This document shows positions 11,891-22,248 of a DNA stretch of 64,000 nucleotides, in pieces. The translations under genes were made by a program, and so were the position numbers. The notes beneath the pieces were generated by a model. The model saw nothing but the letters and a program-made list of their open reading frames with translations. It had not been told where the DNA came from and ran no database searches. The DNA comes from Fagopyrum homotropicum. Taxonomy: Eukaryota > Streptophyta > Magnoliopsida > Caryophyllales > Polygonaceae. How positions within the stretch are numbered: position 1 is the first letter of the stretch; each line of letters opens with the position of its first letter. The stretch lies in the NCBI GenBank assembly GCA_033239125.1, contig BSWB01000008.1, positions 12,802,001-12,866,000 on the forward strand, given 5' to 3'.

Positions 11891-13059
11891 AGATAATAGT
11901 TAAGTAATGGGTGGTAGAGGCCCGAGTTCCTACCATAAAGATAGTTATGATTATTTTTTCTTTTTGGGTGTAATCTCGATCTATATATATATTAGTTTGT
12001 TTGATTTTAGCAGTTCGATATTTACAAAGTCTAGGTTTTTTTTTATGGGAGCTAAGTAAAAGCCGCAAGTTTGGTTTAATCTTCTTTTTGCTGTGCAACT
12101 AGGTTTAGTTTGGTGTTTCTTGCTCCCTTGAAACGTTCTTTGATTTATGTGTAAGTATATCCAAGTTTTCGGTTTCCAAAAGCACATAGAGACTTTAGGA
12201 GGAAGTTTAGTTGCTTCCCGGAGCCTATATCTTCCCATACGTATCGAGTAATGAGAGAATAAGACACGGTTACAAGGGTTGTTTAAAATAAATTGGAGGG
12301 TTTTCTTTTTTTTTTTTTCTGGTGCTTTTGGTGTTTGATGAGCGTTTATAGTACCTTGGAACAACAATCAAGATGGTTTTCATGGATACATTGAAATAAG
12401 TTAGGGTACCAGGTTTGTGTCTTATGTTGTGCCAAAGTAATTGGCAATTGGTTCTAGATTTAAAGCGATGTTTAGGTAGATGAAGTAAAATAGTTTCATT
12501 TTGTGAGATATAGAATACAATTATGTTCACATATACGTAATAAATTTCCAAAAAAGTGATCAGGAAACGCACGTTGGTACACTTTACAATCTTAGTAGTA
12601 GAATTATATACAAGTAGCTCTAATCAAATAAATAATCAAAAGGTTAAGTTGAGAACTCAGTAAATGTTCAAATTTTGTGGAGACCGTTTATCATATTGGT
12701 AGCAGATCTAAACTTTTTAAAATAACAAGCAAACCTGTAGTTTGACAGAAGGAGTCTCATAGTCCGAGGGGTAAGCAAACTGGTAGTAAAAACATGATTC
12801 AAATTCTTTAGCTTAGGAAACCATGTACAATAGTAAACCAAAACATACACATTGATTTGGAAAATGGGAGGCTAATCTCCCTAATACAATCAGAGAGGTT
12901 GTGATATGGTCTATATTTTGGATAGAACAACAAAAAATGATTCATCACAAAGAAGAAGTAACTCAGGGAGAGTTTCACAAACATCATAAATACAAAAATA
13001 TTTATTCTAAACGAGAAGAAAAATAAAGGACAGGTGATAAACGACAAGTTTGATGAACA
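11891..13059. other. Spacer between LINE ORF1 and ORF2 remnants
   Basis: About 1.2 kb separates the ORF1 end from the endonuclease start. That is much longer than in the plus-strand LINE of this window, where the two ORFs overlap. I recognise no protein here. It may be a decayed insertion or an unusually diverged part of the LINE. Confidence 0.4.
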
Positions 13060-14640
13060 CATAAGACTAGTTGAATTTTTGTTTCTTGATTCCCTTCAGC
13101 ATGGAAGAAGCCGAGTCATCAAATCCCCTTGCCTCTTCCCAATGCTTGAATCAGACTTAGCCGAATCTTGGTTAACCTCCATGGCATTCATCATCTTGTT
13201 GACTGTGCTATTGGTTCTAGTTGAATGGAACGAATGTGTGAGTCACTTGCATTAAGTTCTTCAAGGATATTACCATCGTTAAAGAGTAAAGTAGTAAATT
13301 CCTCAATGGTCATATCTTTGTCATGATCATCAGGATTGCCCTCTTCTTGAATATTCTCCTCGACCTCAATGTAAATGTCCTCGATTTCTTCATTATTTGC
13401 CTTAGTATCATCATTTTCAAACATCTGGATGGTAAAGGGGCTTTGATTCTTATATTTGTTTGCAACATTTGCATCATTAGGGGGGTAACCCTCATGTTGA
13501 TCATCATCGAGTTTGTCTGATTTTGTTTTGGCCTCGATACCCCAAAAATGGGTTTCCTTAGGCAACACCTCATTTGTGGTTTTCTCATAGGATTCCATGA
13601 CATCAACACCTTTACTAGTCTTCTGTTGTTGTGTGCTTTTGTTGGAGCTCGAAGAATCATCGTCTCTAAAACCATACTTTACTGAAAAGTATGGTCGAGA
13701 ACCATGAAGATTTTCCACTTGCTTTGCTTTTTTCATATTCTTTCTACCCACATTTTGCCATTCTGGTTCCTTATTAATATTCGTAGCTTTATTTGATCCA
13801 TAAGGATAGGATTTAGAGTATCTAAAACTTTTGGTTCTAATTCTTCTAATGGGATAGTTTTCATAAAAATGGTCTTTGTTATAATAAGACAATAAATCTA
13901 AGTATATTGATTAACTCGTCAAAAATCACAACAGTCTTTGTGAGCACAAAAGTCACACCCACTAGAGAAATCTGCATACCATATAGAGAAGAGCTTAAGG
14001 TTTCCTTCTTCATCGGGTATAAGGACTTTCTTAATTATTTTTTCAACAACATTAGAATTGATGCAAATTCTAGTGAAATTGACTTCTCTACCTTTTTAAG
14101 AGAAGGAATCAAGTTTTATTAAATTTCTCACCCCATTCATTTCAAAGATCAATCTAATAGCTTCTTTGTTGACATATTCAACAAAGAGTTGAGGAAGAAA
14201 TCGGCTACGGTATTACTTTCTACAAAAGTATTCAATTTGGGTTTCCAAGGCTTTAGGATGATGAGTTGACCAAACACATGGTAAGGTCTAGCATCCAGAT
14301 AGTTTTTTGGTCAAGGAGGTTAGAAAAGTTAACTTCAAACCAGAAATTAGAATTAGCAATAATTTTCATCTCACCCATAATATTTTTTCATTCATACAAG
14401 AGTTTGTATCTAAGCTTAGACATATCCATAGGTTCACCTAATAAGCAGCCAATAAGCGAAGATTTATCTGTTTTCTAAAATCATTCTTGACTGTAGCAAG
14501 GCTTGAGAGATACTCACCGAGTTTGGTTTATTAAGATATTTTACCTTGAATTGTTTCAGCATTGTTGTTCTTCGTTTGGTGTTGTTCAAATGGCTTCTCG
14601 TCTTTGTTCATCTTGATTGCATTTGTATCAGAGCACATCA
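13060..14640 (-). pseudogene. LINE ORF1 remnant (nucleic-acid-binding protein)
   Basis: An open stretch of 233 codons at 13892-13191 forms the charged, low-complexity C-terminal part. Upstream on the minus strand (14130-13920), read across breaks, there is an NFTRIC block and a CDFCAHKDC cluster, in the position of the zinc-knuckle region of plant LINE ORF1 proteins. Weaker similarity to the DUF4283-type N-terminal domain extends to about 14640. Several stops and at least two frame changes break it. Confidence 0.55.
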
Positions 14641-14650
14641 CTTATTTGAA

Positions 14651-15852
14651 AGAAGTTTTTTGTGTTTCCATAATATATTAGATATGAGTAATTTTGGGAA
14701 GATAAACATTAGAATTTAGAACGGAGAGAAAAGGCTTGGGTTAGTAGTAGGGATCTTTATTGGTCTAGTTATATAGCCAAATTGTAAGAGCTAATAGGTT
14801 AGGTTCAACACCATAGTCCAAGTCCAAGCAATAAAAGGTCGATTTAGTAATTTTCAGAGTAGTAGGCAATCATAGAGATAATAGGTATAAACAGATTGAC
14901 ATTATTTTTTAAATTATGTTATGGTTTATAGATTTACGCAGCGGTTTTGTTGCTTGAGGTTGAGATAAAGTACTAGATTTAATTGCAAACTCCTCAGATT
15001 TGATGACTTAAGGGAAGAGCCAATGAAGCACCCTCACATGCATCAACCGACCCCTCAATGCCAAGGAAAAGGGGAGACATAACATGGTAGAAACCATACG
15101 GCCTTCATTTGTAATGAAGTTTTCCATCTCGTCTTCTTTTTTTTCCCTTCTCAATGTTAGATCTCTCGTTGTAGCTCCTCTAGGTCGGCTTCTAGGTAGA
15201 TTTCCCAACATCGATCTTATATATGGGAGGATCTTGATCTTATATATGCAGGATCTTGGGTGTTCAAGATTAGGGTTAGCAAAGAGTCAAAAATGGAGAA
15301 ACCGAAGCATTGTTATAGGAGGATCGAGAGAAGGGGAAAGTAGGTATCATTCAACTAGTAAGAGGATGATGCAGATAATGGAGTTTGATCGAGAATGAGG
15401 GACGAAAATCTCATTCGAATTTTGGGAAGAAATCTTCACTATGTTTAGAATGATTTTTTAGAATCTGAAGGGACGTGTGAAAGGCGCGTTCCCATGACGA
15501 AAATTAACATATATTAAAATTTAAACAAATATAATTAGGGACCAAGTCCTTAACCCAACAAAACATATTATTATTCCCTATCCCCAAATTGCCTAAACCC
15601 ACCGATTCGTCTATAAGTCCTCTCGACGTCGACAACGTGTATGGGTTGAACGACAGATATGAAGGTGGTCCACCGGCTAGGTTCCTCTCTTTCTTCAGTC
15701 CACGATCTGAAGCACGTTGCTCGAACTAAAACCACCCCTGCTGATAGGGCTGAGCACATCACGGGTGGTTTAAGGAACCACACTATTTTCAGTTGAACCC
15801 AAAACTGTATATAATGGTTCGGTTTACGATTAACTGAAAATCACTAAATTAA
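14651..15852. other. Intergenic region between LINE and MITE
   Basis: It may include the 5' UTR of the minus-strand LINE (T/C-rich on that strand). A near-perfect doublet of GATCTTATATATG lies at about 15211 and 15237. Open frames here are short and resemble no family I know. Confidence 0.4.
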
Positions 15853-16132
15853 GGGCCCATTTGGTTTAACTTTGGAATCAACAACGGAATGGAAACGAAT
15901 CTAGTCCATACGTATACCCTTGTTTATGAAAGTTTTTGAAATCATTTCTTGTGGTTTGAAGTAATTGGAAGAGAGTTTGATTACTTTTGATACCGCTATA
16001 AGGTAACAAAATGCGGGAAAACAAGTGCATTTTGCATTAAACCAGAAGGAATGATTCCATAAATTTCATTAATAAGAATATACATAGGACTAAATTCGTT
16101 TTGATTCCCTGAAGTTGGAATCAAACGGGCCC
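15853..16132. mobile_element. 280-bp Tourist/Harbinger-type MITE
   Basis: The ends are inverted repeats: the left reads GGGCCCATTTGGTT, and the right on the opposite strand reads GGGCCCGTTTGATT, with similarity continuing to about 30 bases. The element is flanked by TAA at 15850-15852 and 16133-16135, the 3-bp duplication typical of PIF/Harbinger elements. It has no coding capacity. It sits about 70 bases upstream of the presumed RPB8 5' UTR, so it may add promoter sequence to that gene. Confidence 0.85.
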
Positions 16133-16199
16133 TAAATCGGTTTCGCTAAGAACAGCGGTTCACGGTTCAGAACCGAAACAAAAAAAATTCGAAATCTCG

Positions 16200-18065
16200 C
16201 TTTACTACTACCCTTCTCTCTCGGCTGCAGAAAACAGAAAGACTCAAAGCCAAACCCTTCGCGACAGCTCGTTTCTCTTCTTCAGCGTCGGCGGCGGCGG
16301 CAACAACTCAGACTACTCAGTCACTCAGTTTCGGCGGTAGGTTTCCGGACGGTTCTCTTCCTCCGAGGCGACGGTGCTGGGGGGGTGGTGTGACTTCGAA
16401 GCCAGGTTTGTTCGTGTTCTTCTCTTCTGTTTCGTTTTCGGTTCAATTTCTCTACAGGCTCATGTCTCGTTTTCGATTTCTGTTCTGTTTCATTTTCAAT
16501 TTCGATTTCTCTTCGATTTTGCTGTTTTCTCTACATGTTGTTGCTAATTTATTCTCTATGACTGAAATCTGCAATGAATGCTTCGGAATTACTACTTGAC
16601 TGAAAATTTGGAATGAGTGAATTCCATAATTGGATTTTAAAATGTGCTCGCAATTTTGTTTAACGTGTTTCTCAATGAGATCGTTTATTTTGTTTGTTTG
16701 TTTGTTTCGAAACAATTGATAGAATTGTTGAAGTCATAGAATTGTTGCATCCCCATTTATTCAATTTAGTCGAGATGCAAAAACCCTAGGTTAAGTCTTC
16801 TTGTTATCTCAGCAATTCATATGTTTCGTTTCTGTTACTGAAAAATCTAGGTGAGGGCATCGCTTTTAGAAAAGCTGGTGTCAGGACTCGGGAGAGATTA
16901 CTTGATGTCGATTTGTTCAATTTCGAAGTTGATGAATCGGTTGTATACTTGTATTTTAGTTATTGCTATAAGGTCTTCTTATAGGTGAAAATGCTGAGAC
17001 TTGGATATCGGCTATATGGCCTTTGACTCTTTATGGTAGTAAATTCCCCAATTACCTTTAACAACGCAGTAAGAGAGCTGTTCAAATTACCACTTTAAAC
17101 ATTCATGATCAAGGCTGTATGTTTCTTCCCTTTTCTTCGATTTCCAAGGGTTTCAAATTTTGGTTGTTATCACACACTGTGCTTTATCAGTCCACGCTAC
17201 TCTCCTGGGCATGTCTTTCACTTTATTCTTTTGCTATATTTTCTTTCCCTTTCCATATGGGAGATCTAGTGAAAGTAATTCATGTATCCTGATAATGAAG
17301 CCTCCCCATACAACCGAGCTTGTAAAGGACACACTTAACTAAATCACCACTACATACATATACTATCAGATGTATTTAGCCTACCTAAACCAAGAAAAAA
17401 ATCCTAATTACAAGCAAGAACATAGAAGCTGCTAACATAGGCATTGTTTTGATGGAATCTTTGTTAGAACAATGATGGCTACGCTGCAATTTAGGTTGTT
17501 TCTTGAGGGGACAGTAAGAATAAGCTCTGAATTTTTCGTATCGAAGTGTATTAGTCAAACTGGTGTTTCTTTTTGTTTGAATTCTTATAATCTTTGTCGT
17601 TGTTTCTTGTATTCCGAGAGGAATGCCTTGAGTTGTTTGGCAATTCTATTCCTATTTCTTGTCTGTTATTAATAATTGTAATATATATACATATATTCCT
17701 ATTTCTTGGCAATTCTATAATTTCGATTCCTATATCTCTGTCTGCTATATTACTGTTAGATTCTCCTGCATAATTTTCCCTTACAGTCTAGAAAGGTATT
17801 TTCATTGTGATCACTTCAAATCAATTGTGTGAGTTAGGGCTGAATTTTCGAAATTGTAACCAGCAATTGAATACAATTTCAACAAATTGAGCACCAAGTC
17901 ATTTCAAAAAGATTGAGCTGCAGGCCCTTCCTTCTAGCTTCTTTTTATTGTGATTTGTTAACTTTTAATGCACATACTTTTGTTTTTTGGGGATCCCTAT
18001 TCATAGTTCGTTGTTGTTCCAGCATTTCATCCCGGTAATTGTGTGAGGGACAAGTGAAATCATAA
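16200..18065 (+). other. RPB8 5' leader with a long intron
   Basis: A CT-rich exon with GGCGGC runs (about 16200-16405) ends at a donor-like CCAG/GTTTGT. An acceptor-like TTGTTGTTCCAG ends at 18022, 43 bases before the start codon. The roughly 1.6-kb T-rich intron resembles leader introns common in plant housekeeping genes. The transcription start is inferred only from composition. Confidence 0.6.
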
Positions 18066-19310
18066 ATGGCACCGCTTCTTTTTGAGGATACTTTTACCAT
18101 CCACGAAATGGACCCTGATGGCAAGAAGTTTGACAAAGGTAGTTTTTAATTTTAAAAAACCACGCAGTATGTGTATAGTTTCTCAAGGTTGTGTTTGAGT
18201 TCTAATGATCCACCAGTTCATGCCAAATTCTTGAAGTAGTTGTTCCCGTTGTAATCTTGATTGGATGAGCATTGGTTCATAATTACAAACTTGTTAAAAA
18301 GATGGTTTATGCTTTCGTGCTGGATGTACATTGAACAAGTCTTTTTAGTTCTGAGCTATATATTTTGGTGCACATGATCCTTTCCATTCTCACGTTTACA
18401 CTTATAAATTTATCGACTTGGTGATGCTTGCAAGTTGTATTTTTTCAAACTGTATTTGCAGTATTGCTGGAAACTGTTTCTGATACATTTGTTTTTTTAA
18501 CTGTTTTCTGATTGTTTGGCAAATCTGTTCGTGCAGTATCTCGGGTTGAAGCAAAGAGTGATAAGTTTGAAGCATATATGCTTCTTGATGTGAATACAGA
18601 TATTTATCCAGTCTATAAAGGCAAGAGGTACACTATTGGACTTGCGACTACCTTAGATCTTGATGGGACACCTGATACAGGATACTATAACCCAGTAAGT
18701 ATGAGTATATCTCAACTCAAAGTTGTATGTGTGTTTTGTAGTAAATTTGATTGATATTTCTTTTTGTTCATGGCCATGACTACTTGACTTGTGTTCTTTT
18801 CCGAGTTCTGAGCAACTACAGTATTCACAATTCATCTTCATTTTGTCATATGTGTGGCATAAAGCTCTAAGTATGTTCTTGCTAAGTTACAAATTTGCAA
18901 ATTGTTATATGTAAGCTGAAATAGGAAATTGTTGTACATGTCTTTAAGAAAATCATGTTTAAACAATGCTATTGTTTCAGGGTGGACGGAAGAGCCTGGC
19001 AGACGGTTATGACTATGTAATGCATGGAAGGCTGTATCGGGTCTCAGAGTCTGGGTCTGGAGATAAAGTGAAGGGGTAATTTACATGAAACTATTGTTTG
19101 AAAACTGTCTTATTTCTCAGGTGATCTGTAATCTGGTACTTGGGCGAACTTGGTGGGTTATTTTTGTTACTCAATTAATTATTGATGCATATCAGGGAAA
19201 TATATGTTTCATATGGCGGCCTTCTGATGTTGCTGAGGGTTGACAAGACTACATCAGCTAAATTTGACTTAGACCAGAAGCTGTTTCTCCTTATGAAGAG
19301 GGCTGATTAG
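18066..19310 (+). CDS. NRPB8: RNA polymerase subunit RPB8 (shared subunit of nuclear RNA polymerases)
   Basis: RPB8 is a small OB-fold subunit shared by nuclear RNA polymerases. In plants it also belongs to Pol IV and V. Exons 18066-18138, 18537-18694, 18981-19075 and 19196-19310 join in frame to 146 residues, the usual family length. Diagnostic segments are DPDGKKFDKVSR, an LDVNTDIYP block, the highly conserved LDGTPDTGYYNP and YVMHGRLYRV, and the C-terminal YGGLLMLL and LDQKLFLLMKR. The start is the first ATG after the leader intron. All donors and acceptors are GT/AG and no lesion is seen, so the gene is probably functional. It converges on the eIF3J gene at 22249-24939. Confidence 0.95.
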
Positions 19311-20434
19311 CTGTTTTCCTTAGTCTGTCTGATGGCGATGTTGAAGACTCGAGTACTATGCATCATATGTTTATCAATGCAAACATCTTGAAAATTCAGA
19401 CACTGCTTGTTGCAGTATGTGGTTTTCTTAAGCCTGAAATTCAAACTAATTATGAACTGCAGTGGGTTCCGGTCTTTTTGTGTATGTATGTGTGTGCGCG
19501 TTACTAATGAAGGTCTGCAACTGAGTTTGTTTGCTACGTATGCGATTGAGTTCCTTGGAACTTGATCGATTTATTTTGCTAAAATAAGCTCAGGAAAGGG
19601 AGGGTGTTTGCTTAGTCGTTAAAGAATTGAATGATATGTCTTTCTTGGAGTGGAAGATATTTTGGTAGTTTGTTTAGTCGCTAAAATGGAATGGTAATGG
19701 TTATGATCTTTGTTAGATGTCTACATAACGTAATGTTTTTAAACCATTTCTAAATACTTGGGCTGTGTTGGGCAGGGCGGGTTCAAAGGGTTTATATAGT
19801 AAGATCATGGATTCATGGGTTTGTTTAGTAGTGTTTAAGGAAACAAAATTTTGAAAATAAAGCTCTTCTTCCTTTGTGATGTCTCTTCCCTTTGAGGCTA
19901 ACCTGAAAATGAAATTTAACCGAGACCAAAAATTTGAATTCTTTGTGACAATGGATGGATTGACCCGTCCCTTGTTGCGGACCTAAAACATAAGCCCTAT
20001 TCGTGAACCTTGAGGCGAACAAGGAAAGTGTTGATATTTGAGTTGTCAAATAAATTAGGGTTAGAAAATCTGCACGTAAAGCAAATCCAATGTTTGTAGA
20101 TGGAAATGGAACTCACCGGGTAATCCAATGTTTGTAGATGGAAATGGAACTCACCGGGTAATCTAAGCAATCGGAATCTATAGTGAATATAAGAGGGAAG
20201 ACCCGAAAAATGTAATGAGCCCTCCAGATGGAGTTCTCATTGGAAATTACGGAAGTTGTATCTAGTTCTTCTAATTCAATGGAAATTACAAAAGTTGCAA
20301 ACAAAAGCCAACAAAACTTGTTTCCTAAATTGAAGTGTAAACGAACCTATATAAGGAGCTTCGTGGAATTATGAGAAAATGAAGGGAATCATGGGAACGT
20401 TAACTTAGAAGTTTGTGGAACTAAAGTATAATTA
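19311..20434. other. RPB8 3' flank
   Basis: This contains the probable 3' UTR (to about 19500) and AT-rich intergenic sequence with a short tandem duplication at 20084-20159. No gene is supported. Confidence 0.5.
20084..20159. repeat. Perfect 38-bp tandem duplication
   Basis: The unit beginning AATCCAATGTTTG and ending CACCGGGT is present twice head to tail without a mismatch, which implies a recent local duplication. Confidence 0.9.
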
Positions 20435-20443
20435 TTCTTTTGA

Positions 20444-21520
20444 GGAAAAATAACCCAAAACAATACCAACTATCAACGTTGAACCGAAAATAATACGAAC
20501 TTTGAAAATTACTAGGAGCGATACAAACTATCAATGTATTTACCAAAAATAATAAGCATATATTTTCCGGCAAAAAACTTAGCTCCGGCGATGACGTGGC
20601 AGCCGGAATGTTACATGTCATCAAATAAATGGGTTAAATGTGTGATGTGGATTTTATTTTTAAAACACAATTTAATAATATTAAAAATATTAAAAATAAA
20701 ACATATTATTTTAAAAATTTTAAATAATATTTTTTTTTTTAAAATTTTGGAATATTTATTTTTAAAAAATAATTTTTTAAAAATAAAGTTTGAAAATTTT
20801 TTTAAATAGATTTGTAAAAAAATGTAATAATATTTATTTTTCCAAAAAATATAATATTTTTCCAAAAAAAATAATATTTTTTGCAATATTTTTTCAATCA
20901 AATTTATTTTCAGATTTTTGTATAAAATGAAAATTTTAATTTTTCAAAAATAATTTGTAAAAAAAGTATTCGAATTTTTTTTTTAATCTTGTAATCTAAT
21001 CGCTAAAGAATTGTTTTTCCAAATTTTTTGTAAAACTTTTTTTTTTCAAAAAAAATTAATTTGTAAAAAAAAATTCGAATTTAATTTAACAAATTTTTTT
21101 ATTACTAAAAAAATATTTTTAAATTTTTTTACAAACCTGTTTAAAAAAATGTTCAAACTTTATTTTAAATTTTTTTTTACAAAAAATATTTTTTTAAAAA
21201 AATTTGTACAAATGTTTTTTAAAAAATTATTATTATTTAAAATTTTAAAAATATTAAATTTTTTATTTTTAAAAATTTAAATATTATTAAATTGATTTTT
21301 TAAAAAATAAAATCCACATCACACATTTAATTCATTTATTTGATGACATGTAACATTCCGGCTGCCACATCATCGCTGGAGCTAGAATTTTTGCCGGAAA
21401 AGTATGACGTATTATTATTGGTAAATACATTGATAGTTTTTATCGCTCCTAGTAATTTTCAAAGTTCGTATTATTTTCGGTTCAATGTTGATAGTTGATA
21501 TTATTTTGAGTTATTTTTCC
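20444..21520. mobile_element. Mutator-like foldback element (MULE MITE)
   Basis: Inverted arms of about 220 bases (20444-20664 and 21300-21520) begin GGAAAAATAAC and match at roughly nine bases in ten. The element is flanked by a perfect 9-bp direct duplication, TTCTTTTGA, at 20435-20443 and 21521-21529, the length Mutator-family transposases make. The 635-bp core consists almost only of A and T in homopolymer runs and codes for nothing. The transcript of either convergent neighbour would form a long hairpin if it read through here. Confidence 0.9.
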
Positions 21521-21527
21521 TTCTTTT

Positions 21528-21569
21528 GAAGCTTCTTTGCTATAATAAGAAGCTTCTTTGCTATAATAA
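21528..21569. repeat. Perfect 21-bp tandem duplication
   Basis: The unit GAAGCTTCTTTGCTATAATA plus A occurs twice in a row. It overlaps the last two bases of the right target-site duplication of the foldback element. Confidence 0.9.
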
Positions 21570-21570
21570 T

Positions 21571-21652
21571 TCCCAAAAATAATCTCAAAAATAATCTCTC
21601 ATTTCCGTCAATCCCAAAAATAATCTCAAAAATAATCTCTCATTTCCGTCAA
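21571..21652. repeat. Perfect 41-bp tandem duplication
   Basis: Two adjacent identical units begin TCCCAAAAATAATCTC and end TTTCCGTCAA. Each unit itself contains an internal AAAATAATCTC doublet. Confidence 0.9.
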
Positions 21653-22248
21653 ACGGACCTATTAAATTTGTTCAATAAGTGATTGAAATTGTCCATGTCG
21701 AAATTTGTTCAATATTAGCCTTGGATCTGCATTTTTGCACGCATTAGGAGCCTTGGATCTGCGCTTTCATGCCTAGATCCAACTTGAGAATTGAAAACCG
21801 CAATTTGTGACCCAATATGGCATTGAAATTCTCATGCCTAGAGCCGTTGTTGGATCATTTTGTAATCACCTCAGAATAATGTCAATAATCAAGTGAGTGA
21901 AGAATGAAAAATCACCATTTTTACTGTGTAGCTATGTTAGATGCCTTGACAATTTAACCCGGAAAGGTAAAAGCTAAACCGAGAAATATATTGTATGACA
22001 AAAATAAACCCAGATTTATAGTTTTCAACTTATTTTGTTACTTGGAAGGTATTGAAATCACCAATCTGTATGGGAAAATAACACTATGGATACATTTCCA
22101 AGCGGAACCTAAAATTTGGGACCTCCAAAGTCACAAGTATTAATGCACTCAAACAGGTCTTTCAGATTTACAAGAAAGCCTGTTGGAAACAAACCCGAAA
22201 CTGTGAATTGCACGAGGGTTATAATCTGTGTAATGAATGGGAGGAAAA
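21653..22248. other. eIF3J 3' flank
   Basis: This includes the 3' UTR of the minus-strand eIF3J gene (right part) and unremarkable intergenic sequence. No gene is supported. Confidence 0.5.

Larger units (their letters stand above)
6650..14650 (-). mobile_element. Decayed minus-strand L1-type LINE
   Basis: Reading the minus strand from right to left, the order is an ORF1 remnant (about 14640-13060), an endonuclease start (about 11890), the endonuclease-RT linker (11001-10579), RT (9358-8114), a zf-RVT-like segment (about 7580-7460) and an RNase H-like segment (about 7110-6760). This is the domain order of plant L1 elements that carry RNase H. Stops and frameshifts are frequent, so the copy is old. 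It is interrupted at 9370-10504 by a DNA-element-like insertion. Both outer ends are approximate, and I could not identify the target-site duplication. Confidence 0.75.

Noticed and set aside
11981..12572. Minus-strand ORFs of 128 and 100 codons in the LINE spacer.
   Set aside because: They match no LINE domain or other family that I recognise and include poly-Lys from a T-run.
20534..21280. Lys/Phe/Ile-rich ORFs on both strands.
   Set aside because: They are translations of the A/T homopolymer core of the foldback MULE.
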